Below, piece after piece: positions 6,140-13,495 of a stretch of DNA of 13,495 nt. The translations under genes were made by a program, and so were the position numbers. Position 1 is the first letter of the stretch; each line of letters opens with the position of its first letter. This stretch comes from CADEEX01 sp040081555 (GTDB taxonomy: Bacteria > Acidobacteriota > Vicinamibacteria > Vicinamibacterales > CAVVIG01), in the NCBI GenBank assembly GCA_040081555.1, contig JBEBGG010000091.1, forward strand, positions 1 to 13,495. Reading direction: 5' to 3'. The notes under the pieces are model-generated. The model was not told the origin of the DNA. It ran no database searches and worked only from the letters and a program-made list of their open reading frames with translations.

Positions 6140-6898
6140 ATGCGAGTAGGTTTCGACCTCGACGGCACAGTAGCCGACATGCAGACCGCCTTGCTGGACG
6201 AGGCTCGGCGGTTATTCCCTGGCGTCCAGCTGGACGCGATGCCAACCTCCACGACCGGCGCGGCGGTTGAAGGGGAAGTCGAGGCGGAATCTGTAAAGCC
6301 TGAACCGGCGGCGTTCTCCACCAGCAGCCTGACCCAAGCACAGCAGCGCGATCTGTGGAAAGCCGTCCGTGCGAAGGAAAACTTCTGGGAGACCCTCGCC
6401 GAAATCGAGCCTGGATCGCTGGCCCGGCTGTACGCGCTGTCGCTTGAGCGGCGCTGGGAGGTGATCTTTCTGACGAGCCGGCCGGAATCTGCTGGAGACA
6501 CCGCCCAGATGCAGAGTCATCGCTGGCTGACCGCCCGTGGCTTCGAGGCGCCCTCTGTGTTTGTGGTGCACGGCTCGCGCGGAAAGATTTCGTCTGCACT
6601 GGCGCTGGACGTGTTTGTTGACGATCGACCGGAAAACTGCCTGGACATCTCGATCGACTCCCAGGCGCGAGCCATCTTGGTCTGGCGCGAGGCCGAGGAC
6701 AAGGTGCCAACCAGCGCCCGTCAGCTTGGCATCGGGTCGGTGGCCACGATCGCCGAGTGCCTCGACCTTCTTGAGCAGCTTGACCGGCCCAGCCAGGACG
6801 AAGGGCTGATCGCCAGGTTCAAGCGACTGCTCGGACTGGGCGGCAGGCCCAGGGCTCGGGGGCGTGCGGCCCCCCAGCCCCCGGTGGCGTCCCGCTAG
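6140..6898 (+). CDS. HAD-superfamily hydrolase
   Basis: The 252-residue protein has the four HAD motifs: D6-LDGT-10 at the N-terminus (Asp6 the nucleophile, Asp8 the acid/base), FLTSRP with Thr112, Lys149, and FVDDRPEN with Asp161 and Asp162. It is therefore probably a cytosolic phosphatase acting on a small phosphorylated substrate that cannot be named; the VDDRPENCLDI end recalls 5'-nucleotidase-like HAD proteins. Between motif I and II is a cap region holding a Thr/Ala/Glu-rich low-complexity stretch (about 36-63). The last 20 residues are Arg/Pro/Gly-rich and look unstructured. It is transcribed away from the RiPP operon across a gap of about 190 bases. ATG at 6140 is required because motif I starts at residue 6. 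No convincing ribosome binding site precedes it. A link to the RiPP pathway is not shown. Confidence 0.8.
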   Translation: MRVGFDLDGTVADMQTALLDEARRLFPGVQLDAMPTSTTGAAVEGEVEAESVKPEPAAFSTSSLTQAQQRDLWKAVRAKENFWETLAEIEPGSLARLYALSLERRWEVIFLTSRPESAGDTAQMQSHRWLTARGFEAPSVFVVHGSRGKISSALALDVFVDDRPENCLDISIDSQARAILVWREAEDKVPTSARQLGIGSVATIAECLDLLEQLDRPSQDEGLIARFKRLLGLGGRPRARGRAAPQPPVASR

Positions 6899-6957
6899 GG
6901 CCCGACGTCCCGGCTCGGCCACTACGGACGCCCCGGCGTCGTGCCGATACTCGGAGC

Positions 6958-8181
6958 GTGCAATTCTTCGTCGCCTTGTGCGCCGTCACCGCGGCGATCA
7001 CCTGGCTGGTGCTGGCGATCTACGTGATGGCAGTGCAGCGAGGTCGGCGGTCCGCCGAGCGGCCGCTCGCCGAGGCGCTGCGGATTCTCGAGACGCATAG
7101 CGTCCGAGATCTGTCGGTGGCAGAACGCACTGCGCGCGTGCGGGCCCTGCTCGACGAGACGTCGCGGGACGTCATGACACTGGTCGCCGCCGACCCGCGG
7201 ACGCCTCAGGAGCTCTTCGACCTGCTCGGTGGCTACTTGGTCGAACGCTGGACCGGACGGCTCGAAACCGACGCGGCCACCCATCACTCTCGCGCCGGTA
7301 AAATCCGCCGCATCGCAGCACTCCGGATTCTGTTTCGCTTGAATCATCCGTCGATTGTCGGACTGCTCGGGCGCGCCATCGAAGACGACGACACAGAGCT
7401 GGCCGACGCCGGACTGACGCTCCTTGGCCGCTCGACGGACGAGCGGGCCATGGACCTTCTGCTCGATGCCTTGAAGCGACAGCAGCATCCCGGGGCCCTG
7501 GTCGCCAGCCACATCGAGCATTCGCCGCTGTCCATTGCCGACCGCCTCAGGACGTTGCTCAGTGATGCCGAACCGATCGTCCGATTCTGGGCCGCCACGC
7601 TGCTCGCGCGGTATCAGGATGCAGGCATGGAGTTCGATCTCTCGGTGCTGACCGAGGACGCCGATGCTCGGGTGCGGAAGGCCGCGATTCAGACGCTTGG
7701 CGTGATCGGCGACGACCTCGCCGCCGACTGCGCGTCTCGACTGCTGACTGATTCGCAACCCTTCGTTCGTGCGCACGCCGCGCGCGCCCTCGGAGCGCTC
7801 GAGCGCACTGATCGTGCGCCTCAGGTGGCTCTGCTGCTGGGCGACGCCGACTTCTGGACGCGCCTCGCCGCGCGAGAATCGCTCGAAGCCATGGGCGTCG
7901 ACGTCTGGCCGGTGCTGGTCCGGTGCCTGGACGACAGGGACGGATTCGTCCGGAACGGTGCTGCCGAAGTGATTCAGAATCTCGGCGTCCTCGACAGCCT
8001 TGTCGTCATGGAAGCCGCCAGCGACCATCCGGCGCCGGCCAAGATTGCGCTGCTGCGGCGCATTGCGTCGGCGGGCGGCATGCGATTCACGGACTCGCTG
8101 ATTGAACGCGCAGGCCCCCGGATCGGCGCACGCATAGAGGCGCTGCTCGCGACCATGGGTCTCGAGCACGTGAGCGTCTGA
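6958..8181 (+). CDS. membrane-anchored HEAT-repeat protein
   Basis: The 407-residue protein begins with one hydrophobic helix (about residues 1-25, FFVALCAVTAAITWLVLAIYVM), followed by RGRR, suggesting a signal anchor with the bulk in the cytoplasm. From about residue 110 to 395 it is a series of 30-40 residue helical pairs of HEAT/PBS-lyase type, with recurring patterns such as DAEPIVRFWAATLLARYQD, DADARVRKAAIQTLGVIGD, DSQPFVRAHAARALGAL and DRDGFVRNGAAEVIQNLG. Such solenoids bind protein partners and have no activity of their own. It starts with GTG, 59 bases after the HAD gene; GGAG stands unusually close to the GTG, so the start is likely but not certain. Its TGA shares one base with the ATG of the next gene (TGATG), so the two products are probably made and used together. 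Confidence 0.8.
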   Translation: MQFFVALCAVTAAITWLVLAIYVMAVQRGRRSAERPLAEALRILETHSVRDLSVAERTARVRALLDETSRDVMTLVAADPRTPQELFDLLGGYLVERWTGRLETDAATHHSRAGKIRRIAALRILFRLNHPSIVGLLGRAIEDDDTELADAGLTLLGRSTDERAMDLLLDALKRQQHPGALVASHIEHSPLSIADRLRTLLSDAEPIVRFWAATLLARYQDAGMEFDLSVLTEDADARVRKAAIQTLGVIGDDLAADCASRLLTDSQPFVRAHAARALGALERTDRAPQVALLLGDADFWTRLAARESLEAMGVDVWPVLVRCLDDRDGFVRNGAAEVIQNLGVLDSLVVMEAASDHPAPAKIALLRRIASAGGMRFTDSLIERAGPRIGARIEALLATMGLEHVSV

Positions 8182-9335
8182 TGTCTTGGTTCTCCTCCTC
8201 ACTAGGTCGCGACGATCTCACGTATCAGGCGTCGCCTCTGGCCGTCTCGCGCTTCACGATTCCAGTCAGCGTCATCGTGCCGGCCACGGGCGCGAAGGAC
8301 CTCGAGCAAACGCTGTCGGCGGCACTGAATCTCCACTACCCCGAGCACGAGGTCATCGTCGTGCTCGACGCGACGCGCGACGCACAATTTGCCGCCCTCG
8401 CCGCTTCGTGGGAACTCGACGCGCGGGAATTCTTCTACCGGCGATCGCTCGACACCACCTCGGTGCGACGCATCTACCGTAGCGCAAGAGATTCACGGTT
8501 GATTGTTGCCGACAAGACGGCGGCGACATCGGCCGACGCGGTGAACTGCGGCGTGAACCTAGCGCGGTACCGGTATGTCATGGTGCTCCCGACCGGCGTC
8601 GCTTTCGACGCCGAGGCGCTGCTGCGGCTGATGGCAGCACCGCTGCGCGACCCAGGGACGGTCTTGGGGGCCAGCGCGCATGTCGAACCATCGGGACACT
8701 TTGCGCGGCTGCGGACGTTGCGCTCCCTGATGGTGAGTCGGTTGATGGAGCCGTCCGCCGCCTCCGCTCTGCCGACGGCCGACGGCGTGTCAGTGTGGCG
8801 CAGAGACGCCGTGCTGGATGCCGGTGGCTTTTCGTCCCAGGCGTGGGACATGGACCTCGACATGGCGTGGCGCACAGCCTCTGCGGCCAGCCGCGGAGGT
8901 CATCCTGGTCGATTTCATCGCAGCGGTCACCTCTTCGGGCGAGGCGAGATGCGCGTCCATCGCTGGCAGCGTCCCGTCGAGGCCGTGCGGCAGCTATTGG
9001 GCGCCTCCTCTTCATGGCGCGTCATTGGCGCCGCCGCCCTGGTGCAGTTGGCGATCACAGAGGTCATGCTGCCACTGGCGGCACTTGCCTTGGTCGCGTG
9101 GATGGCCTTCACCATCGTCATTGGCGGCGCGTCGTGGAACCTGCTAGCGCAGATCCTGGTGGCGTGGGCACTTGGGTTGGGCGCGGTCTCGCTCGCGGCC
9201 GTGCTGGTGCGTGGCGGGATGCCAGGCTCGCCGCAGGGCCTTCAGCTGCTGAGACTGATTCTATCGACCAGCGTCGAACTCTTCGTCCGACCCGCCCACG
9301 CCGTGCTCGACGTCAGACGAACATCTCACCGGTAG
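8181..9335 (+). CDS. glycosyltransferase family 2-like membrane protein, DxD missing
   Basis: The 384-residue protein looks like a processive-type GT2 enzyme. Seen: VSVIVPATGAKDLEQTL (29-45) and EVIVVLDATRD (57-67) of the nucleotide-binding half; DKTAATSADAVNCGVNLA (111-128), equivalent to the KxGxKxxALNxG segment; then VMVLPTGVAFD (133-143), where a DxD is normally found but LPTG stands instead; WDMDLDMAWR (222-231) at the acceptor/ED site; and HRW (260-262) in place of QxxRW. Two or three membrane helices follow between about 282 and 345. Family membership is likely, but loss of DxD makes ordinary metal-dependent sugar transfer doubtful. It is coupled to the upstream HEAT-repeat gene, which may act as its partner. 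Its last ten bases overlap the end of the convergent sigma-54 activator gene. Confidence 0.75.
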   Translation: MSWFSSSLGRDDLTYQASPLAVSRFTIPVSVIVPATGAKDLEQTLSAALNLHYPEHEVIVVLDATRDAQFAALAASWELDAREFFYRRSLDTTSVRRIYRSARDSRLIVADKTAATSADAVNCGVNLARYRYVMVLPTGVAFDAEALLRLMAAPLRDPGTVLGASAHVEPSGHFARLRTLRSLMVSRLMEPSAASALPTADGVSVWRRDAVLDAGGFSSQAWDMDLDMAWRTASAASRGGHPGRFHRSGHLFGRGEMRVHRWQRPVEAVRQLLGASSSWRVIGAAALVQLAITEVMLPLAALALVAWMAFTIVIGGASWNLLAQILVAWALGLGAVSLAAVLVRGGMPGSPQGLQLLRLILSTSVELFVRPAHAVLDVRRTSHR

Positions 9336-10399
9336 TCTTTGAACGGAATCTGGCACTCGTGCTTCCTCAGGAAGTTGAGGAAACGCTTGTAGTCTCGCGG
9401 CTCCATGTTGAATATCCGCGCAACGATCTTGTAGTTGCCGCGTGCCTCTTCCAATCCGCGGCGAACGATCTCTCGGACATTGGCACGGGTGATATCGCGG
9501 TCCATGAACAACGGGTAGACCGTCGTCCAGAACGACTCCTTGTTCTCGGTAAGGCGCCGGTAGAGATCGTCGGCGATGGTCCGGCGGCGTTCGCGCTTGG
9601 GGCGCAGTGCGATGAGATCCTGCGCCCGTACTTCAGACGACAGATCGTCGACTTCAATCAGTGGCTTGTGGACGTTGACGACCAGCCGCTCAATGACGTT
9701 TTCAAGCTCGCGGACATTGCCCGGCCATGAATAGTCGACCAGCGCCTTCATCGCCAGCGCGGAGACGCCAGTGATGGGCGATTGATTGGACCGCGTGAAC
9801 TTCTCGAGGAAGTACTCGACGAGCAGCGAAACATCGGGACGCCGCTCGCGCAGCGGCGGCACGTGTATGTGGATCACATTCAGCCGGTAGAACAGATCCT
9901 CGCGGAACGTGCCCTGCGTGATCATGTCCTTCAGGTTGCGATTGGTGGCGGCCAGTACGCGGACATTCACGACCCGCCCGCTGCCATCGGCGCCGACCTT
10001 CTGCAGTTCTCCTGTCTCGAGGAACCGCAGCAGCAAGCCCTGCATCCGCAGGGTCATCTCGCCGATTTCGTCGAGGAAGATAGTGCCGTTATGCGCGGAC
10101 TCGAGCTTGCCTGGCTTGTCCCGATAGGCGCCGGTGAAACTGCCTTTGACGTGGCCAAAGAGCTCAGACTCGAGGAGCGTCTCTGGCAACCCGGCGCAGT
10201 TCACGGGCGCAAAGACAAGGTTCGCGCGCGGACTCGCGGCGTGAATGCTTTGCGCAACGATTTCCTTGCCGGTACCACTCTCACCGGTCACGAGCACCTT
10301 GGCGTCTGATCGGGCGACGCGTTCGATTTCAGCGCGCAGGCTGACCATCTCCGGCGTTGTGCCGATCAGCTGTACCTGGGATCGCGTCCCCGAGCTCAT
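9326..10399 (-). CDS. sigma-54 enhancer-binding protein without a receiver domain
   Basis: The 357-residue AAA+ activator remodels sigma-54 RNA polymerase by ATP hydrolysis. The domain starts almost at the N-terminus (LIGTTPEM). Visible are Walker A G39-ESGTGKE-46, the sigma-54 contact loop as GSFTGA (86-91, a variant of GAFTGA), Walker B with Asp110-Glu111, RVLAATNRNL, FREDLFYRLNV, PPLRERRPD and YSWPGNVRELENVIERL near 240. A basic linker (RPKRERRR) and a C-terminal helical part (from about 300, with NYKIVARIFNMEPRDYKRFL) form a probable DNA-binding HTH. There is no receiver, GAF or PAS input domain, so control must come from a partner, from c-di-GMP through the PilZ neighbours, or from its amount. 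ATG overlaps the PilZ stop by four bases (ATGA). It is the last gene of the operon and overlaps the facing gene by ten bases. Confidence 0.9.
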   Translation of the reverse strand: MSSGTRSQVQLIGTTPEMVSLRAEIERVARSDAKVLVTGESGTGKEIVAQSIHAASPRANLVFAPVNCAGLPETLLESELFGHVKGSFTGAYRDKPGKLESAHNGTIFLDEIGEMTLRMQGLLLRFLETGELQKVGADGSGRVVNVRVLAATNRNLKDMITQGTFREDLFYRLNVIHIHVPPLRERRPDVSLLVEYFLEKFTRSNQSPITGVSALAMKALVDYSWPGNVRELENVIERLVVNVHKPLIEVDDLSSEVRAQDLIALRPKRERRRTIADDLYRRLTENKESFWTTVYPLFMDRDITRANVREIVRRGLEEARGNYKIVARIFNMEPRDYKRFLNFLRKHECQIPFKDYR

Positions 10400-10713
10400 G
10401 ATGAGGGTCGGAAGGTGAAGTCTTCGAGCACGCGCTTGTGCTCAGTCGAGATCCCGATGAATCTGGCGCCAATGCGACAGCCGCCACCCGGCACTGACTC
10501 GACGCGGCGCACTTCGACTTCTGCGGTGAACGGCTGGCCCTTCAGCATCGTCGTCAGTTTTCCAGTGCTGGCGAGACGCACGCCGTGTGTCGATCGAAGC
10601 AACACGCCGCCGCGACTGATGTCGAGGATCTGAACCGAGACTGCTGATGGCACCAGTGCCATTTCGCCGCTGGGCACCTGGTAGCGAGGCGAGCGACGAC
10701 GGTCTTCTATCAC
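10396..10713 (-). CDS. PilZ domain protein (105 aa)
   Basis: A single PilZ domain fills this 105-residue protein. PilZ proteins bind cyclic di-GMP and pass the signal to partners. Both binding motifs are present: R6-RSPR-10 (RxxxR) and D31-ISRGG-36 (DxSxxG), followed by the usual beta-barrel strands (TTMLKGQPFTAEVEVRRVE, CRIGARFIGI) and a C-terminal helix ending in FTFRPSS. Translation begins at GTG, whose GTGA overlaps the stop of the preceding PilZ gene by four bases, and it ends in a four-base ATGA overlap with the sigma-54 activator gene. This coupling suggests it acts with that activator. Binding is predicted from conserved motifs only. Confidence 0.85.
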   Translation of the reverse strand: MIEDRRRSPRYQVPSGEMALVPSAVSVQILDISRGGVLLRSTHGVRLASTGKLTTMLKGQPFTAEVEVRRVESVPGGGCRIGARFIGISTEHKRVLEDFTFRPSS

Positions 10714-11057
10714 GGGCGTGCCGAGTCCTGTCCCTGGTCGACGGCCAGTTGTTCCACCGCTTGCACGACGAGCATCGGCGGCGAGGCGAACTCAACGCCG
10801 ATGAGATAGCGGTCTTCGCCATCCGTGTTCTTCACGGCATGCACGTGGCGGATGGTGACATCGACCTTCACCTCTTGTCCGTCGACGACCAGCTGCACGG
10901 CCTGCTCGAAGTTGGGGGCGGCAGGCATCGACGAGTTGAGCAAGGCGCCGGTCAAGCTGACGTTCTCGATCTGCGCGGGCTCGTTGATCTCGAGCACGCC
11001 CCACATGGCTCCGACCACGTCGAAACGCTCATCCTGCCGACGGTCGGGTGACTTCAT
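10710..11057 (-). CDS. second PilZ domain protein (115 aa)
   Basis: This 115-residue protein is a diverged PilZ domain. R7-QDER-11 gives RxxxR and N32-VSLTG-37 gives the (D/N)xSxxG motif; VVDGQEVKVDVTIRHVHAV and RYLIGVEFASP are the later strands. The C-terminal 20 residues form a helix (MLVVQAVEQLAVDQ). I chose the second of two adjacent ATGs (11057), because GAGGGG lies right against the first (11060) but at a usable distance from the second; the domain is the same either way. The start overlaps the TGA of the GAF/GGDEF-like gene, and the stop overlaps the next GTG. It is less typical than its neighbour, so c-di-GMP binding is likely but less sure. Confidence 0.75.
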   Translation of the reverse strand: MKSPDRRQDERFDVVGAMWGVLEINEPAQIENVSLTGALLNSSMPAAPNFEQAVQLVVDGQEVKVDVTIRHVHAVKNTDGEDRYLIGVEFASPPMLVVQAVEQLAVDQGQDSARP

Positions 11058-12727
11058 CATCCCCTCTTCTTCGACGCCTGCCGCTGGCGACGGGCCGCGT
11101 CTTGCCGAGCCTCGTGGACCAGCGATCCTTCGACGGTGCTGCCCTGGATCCGTGAGGCCACACCGATCGACGGACGTTCCGAACCGGCCATCGCCTTCGC
11201 CGCCTGGTCGCCGATCCGAGTGGCAATCCGCACGAGGTCGTCCGCACCAACGCCGCGCAATAGCACCCCGACTTCGTGATCCGACAATGGGCCGGCCAGA
11301 TCCGTGCCGCGCAGACGAGTTCGTAGATCCACCACCCATGCCGGTAGCACGGCGTGCGGCCCCACAACGTCGGTCATGCGCACGATCACGAGCGCGACGG
11401 CATCCCCCTCACGGGAAGCCTGAATCGCGGCGCGGTCGAGTATTTGTGCAAAATTCTGCGGCTCTGACCGGCGTTCCGGCTGCAGCCGGCGCTGCTTGAC
11501 CACCCGCGCCAGCCACGTCGCAAACACGCCCACCAGACGATCAAGCAGGTGCTGCTCACGGCGCGTGAAGGCTTCGCGAGCTGACCGCCGCGCGAGCAAC
11601 GCGACCGCGACACCGTCAGTGGTCTTCGAGCGAGCGACCAACCGGTTGATCGGGCCGAACGGGCGGACCGTGGACTGTGCATCGTCGTCGCCGACGCTGA
11701 GCAGTGGCGAGCCGCTTTCGGTATTCGCCGTGAGTGTGATGCTGTGCGCGGGAAGCAGGCGTGACAGCTCGGCGAGCGCGGTGCCCGCCGCGACCTGTGG
11801 GTCGGTTGTGCCAAGCAGTGGCTGCATGGCGGCCCACACCAGCCTCGTCTCGGCAATGGCCGCCGCGCGATTCAGCGCGTCGCGCAGAAGATCCACGTAG
11901 AGGCGCACGGGCTCGCTGGCAACCTGACCGAAACCCTCCGCAAAGATCAGCGTCCACGAGTCGAGAGCGGGCGTACGCACATCCGCAACAAGCAGCGTCC
12001 GCCCGCGGTCGAACCCGAAGAGCGTGGCGTCTTCCGCCGACAACAACTGGAGGGCGCCACTGCTGAAGGTTGGCGCGTGCTTGACCAGTTCCCGTCCGCG
12101 GCTCGCCCCGGGTGAGGTGACCTGCAGCGCCAGGTCGCCGTGAAGGTCGTGCACGTAGCCGCTGACCTCCACACCGTCCCAGGCAAAGACCGCTTCGGCA
12201 AACGATCGAACGACCTCGATCTCGCTCCCGCGCTCCACGGCTTCGTGGAGGCGGCGATAGAGCGACGACACGCGGTCGAATTCCTCGTCCACGTGTTCGA
12301 CGCGGTCCTGACCATCGGCTTCAACACCGCGGGCCAGCGCCGTGACGAGACGAGTCAAATCCAGCGTGGCATCAGCCGTATCGGAGCGGCGGGAGCGGCC
12401 GGCCACCAGCAGCGCCTCGTCACCGGCCAAAGTCATTGGCGCGAAGACCCATTCCAAACCGCCGGCCATCAGTCGCTGGGCGGCACCGCGCTCGAAGACT
12501 TCGCCAATGGTTCTCTGAACAGCGGGATCAGACAGGAGGGCATCGACGCTGGTGGCCTTCCCCCCCGCGCGCAAGGCGGAATCGGAGGGTCGGCAGGACT
12601 GCCCCCGGCGATCGACGACGTCGACGACAAGGTGGAAGTGTTCCGTCAGCGCGGAGACCCACGGCCACGATCGGCGGATCGCATCGAAAAGAGGCGCGGG
12701 TTCGCCGTGCGGCGCCACTGGAGTCAT
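11057..12727 (-). CDS. GAF-type sensor protein with degenerate GGDEF domain
   Basis: This protein of about 556 residues appears to be built of an N-terminal sensor-like region (about 10-120), a short helical linker (140-165), two GAF-like regions (about 165-300 and 310-420) and a C-terminal domain that follows the GGDEF pattern: VALVIVRMTD, LRTRLRGTDLAGPL, then LSDHE (481-485) where GGDEF belongs, VGVLLRG, and a closing SIGVA strand. The catalytic signature and metal-binding acids are lost, so it is very unlikely to make c-di-GMP; it may bind nucleotide or act as a signal-sensing scaffold. The GAF calls are from general pattern only. ATG at 12727 is preferred over a TTG 30 codons upstream, which adds a sequence unlike the rest. 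It is first in a four-gene coupled operon with two PilZ proteins and the sigma-54 activator. Confidence 0.65.
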   Translation of the reverse strand: MTPVAPHGEPAPLFDAIRRSWPWVSALTEHFHLVVDVVDRRGQSCRPSDSALRAGGKATSVDALLSDPAVQRTIGEVFERGAAQRLMAGGLEWVFAPMTLAGDEALLVAGRSRRSDTADATLDLTRLVTALARGVEADGQDRVEHVDEEFDRVSSLYRRLHEAVERGSEIEVVRSFAEAVFAWDGVEVSGYVHDLHGDLALQVTSPGASRGRELVKHAPTFSSGALQLLSAEDATLFGFDRGRTLLVADVRTPALDSWTLIFAEGFGQVASEPVRLYVDLLRDALNRAAAIAETRLVWAAMQPLLGTTDPQVAAGTALAELSRLLPAHSITLTANTESGSPLLSVGDDDAQSTVRPFGPINRLVARSKTTDGVAVALLARRSAREAFTRREQHLLDRLVGVFATWLARVVKQRRLQPERRSEPQNFAQILDRAAIQASREGDAVALVIVRMTDVVGPHAVLPAWVVDLRTRLRGTDLAGPLSDHEVGVLLRGVGADDLVRIATRIGDQAAKAMAGSERPSIGVASRIQGSTVEGSLVHEARQDAARRQRQASKKRG

Positions 12728-12823
12728 CCGATGTCGTTCGGGCTCACGTGCAACGGCTGACAAGGCGTCACAGGGGTCGCTTTCGTGGCTATCTTGTTGA
12801 ACTGCCTGACGTACCAACGCACA

Positions 12824-12852
12824 ACGATAACAGGCGGCGGAGGGATCGACAA
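12824..12852 (-). promoter_or_regulatory. candidate promoter of the GAF/PilZ/sigma-54 operon
   Basis: On the minus strand TTGTCG (12852-12847, four of six to TTGACA) and TATCGT (12829-12824, four of six to TATAAT) stand 17 bases apart in the gap behind the VWA gene. Transcription would start near 12817, giving a leader of about 90 bases before ATG 12727. The -35 box lies inside a small inverted repeat, TCGAC/GTCGA (12846-12850 and 12856-12860). Matches are moderate, so read-through from the VWA gene is also possible. Confidence 0.3.
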
Positions 12853-12871
12853 GCCGTCGAGCTGGCGGCCG

Positions 12872-13495
12872 CTAGTCTTTCGGGGCGAAATAGCCCCCAT
12901 TGCTCACGACGTAGAAGCCGGCGGCTCTGGGACGGATGTCCACCTGCCGCCACTCGCCATTGTGGGTGGAGTCGGTGGACGTGTAGCCGACGACGTAGCG
13001 GCGGCGCAGGTCACCAATCACGCCGCGGAACTGGGCGCCAAGGGCGCTGCCATCGAGGGCGAAGTAGGCCTGGCCTCCCGAGGCGTCCGCCATGTGTTCG
13101 AGCGCGGGTCGGTCGACACCGGCACCGAGGCCGACAGCAAAGATGGTGGCGCCTACCTGCCGGCCCGCCGCCAGGACCTCCTCGAGCGTATGCGTGCTTC
13201 CAGGCGCGGTCCCGGGATTGTTCTCGTCCTTCCCGTCGGTGAGCACGACCACCGCATGGCGCCCTTTCGTACCCTTGAGAGTCTGGAAGGAGTTCCACAA
13301 CGCGTCGTACAGCGCCGTGCCGCCTAGCGGCGTGTACTTGTCGATTGCGTCAAGCGACCACTGCCGCTCCGTCGCGAGCGTATGTGCGTATTTTGACGTG
13401 TCGGCAAACATGATCAGCGCAAGGCTGTCTTCGGGCCTCACGGCCAGCACAAACTCGCGCGCGGTCGACTTCACGAGCTCGGCATTCTTCTTCAT
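12872..13495 (-). CDS. VWA domain protein (VWFA-related acidobacterial type), 5' truncated
   Basis: The 207 visible residues are the greater part of a von Willebrand A domain plus a C-terminal tail. The first visible Met is at the very edge and probably follows the DxSxS metal-site motif that lies outside (a DxSGSM pattern is usual here), so the true start is upstream. Seen: SLALIMFADTS, LGGTALYDAL with the metal-site Thr60, VVVLTDGKDENN with Asp87, TIFAVGLGAGVD, then GDLRRRYVVGYT and a final GFYVVSNGGYFAPKD. This ending is characteristic of the VWFA-related family abundant in Acidobacteriota, whose members are usually exported; the function is unknown. It ends in TAG 145 bases before the start of the next gene on the same strand. 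Confidence 0.8.
   Translation of the reverse strand: MKKNAELVKSTAREFVLAVRPEDSLALIMFADTSKYAHTLATERQWSLDAIDKYTPLGGTALYDALWNSFQTLKGTKGRHAVVVLTDGKDENNPGTAPGSTHTLEEVLAAGRQVGATIFAVGLGAGVDRPALEHMADASGGQAYFALDGSALGAQFRGVIGDLRRRYVVGYTSTDSTHNGEWRQVDIRPRAAGFYVVSNGGYFAPKD

Noticed and set aside
6858..6874. GGGGGC-5 nt-GCCCCC hairpin near the end of the HAD gene, considered as a terminator
   Set aside because: It is inside the coding region and has no T tract; common in GC-rich low-complexity tails.
6922..8202. 426-codon open frame on the minus strand opposite the HEAT-repeat gene
   Set aside because: It mirrors the GC-rich plus-strand gene, has no recognisable domain and is rich in Arg/Gln/Gly as typical of antisense frames.
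10710..11339. Longer form (209 codons) of the second PilZ gene
   Set aside because: The extra 94 codons lie inside the GAF/GGDEF-like gene and look like frame-shifted Arg/Gly-rich sequence; PilZ motifs start right after the later ATG.
12436..13242. 268-codon plus-strand frame opposite the sensor and VWA genes
   Set aside because: Arg-rich composition and it spans two well-supported minus-strand genes.
1..13495. tRNA, rRNA, CRISPR array, transposase or phage genes
   Set aside because: None seen: no repeated spacer units, no cloverleaf-like sequence, no recognisable transposase or integrase motifs.

Overview
The window is GC-rich, tightly packed bacterial DNA with twelve complete genes and two genes cut by the window ends. 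The truncated von Willebrand gene at the right edge ends like the VWFA-related family typical of Acidobacteriota. With the gene style (GTG starts, one- and four-base overlaps, a receiver-less sigma-54 activator, PilZ proteins), this makes an acidobacterium the best guess. That is an inference, because no marker gene is present.

Layout. (1) 1-1256 (+): the C-terminal part of an O-antigen ligase/polymerase (Wzy_C type). (2) 1253-5946 (-): a six-gene RiPP operon read right to left: PqqD-like recognition protein (B1), asparagine-synthetase-like cyclase (C), 58-residue precursor (A), HPr-kinase-like kinase (K), transglutaminase-fold leader peptidase (B2) and a nucleotidyltransferase. Gene junctions overlap by one base or are separated by 1-22 bases. 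A perfect 10-bp inverted repeat flanks a candidate promoter in front of the first gene. (3) 6140-6898 (+): HAD-family phosphatase. (4) 6958-9335 (+): a membrane-anchored HEAT-repeat protein coupled by a TGATG overlap to a glycosyltransferase-2-like membrane protein that lacks the expected DxD. (5) 9326-12727 (-): a coupled four-gene signalling operon: GAF/degenerate GGDEF protein, two PilZ proteins and a sigma-54 enhancer-binding protein. (6) 12872-13495 (-): a VWA-domain protein, cut at its 5' end just after its expected DxSxS motif.

How the genes may work together. The RiPP operon has the core parts of a lasso-peptide pathway: B1 binds the leader, B2 cleaves it, and C activates an Asp/Glu side chain by adenylation and closes a macrolactam. 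The kinase and nucleotidyltransferase point to a tailored product, as known for phosphorylated lasso peptides of the paeninodin type. The precursor departs from the usual leader pattern (W for Y, S for L, V for the penultimate T). Its only acidic residue after the leader motif lies exactly nine residues into the core predicted from leader spacing. No exporter or isopeptidase gene is in the window. The sigma-54 operon looks like a c-di-GMP-linked module: both PilZ proteins keep the binding motifs, while the GGDEF-like domain has lost its catalytic signature.

There is no gene-free stretch longer than about 200 bases. I saw no tRNA, rRNA, CRISPR array, insertion sequence or clear rho-independent terminator.
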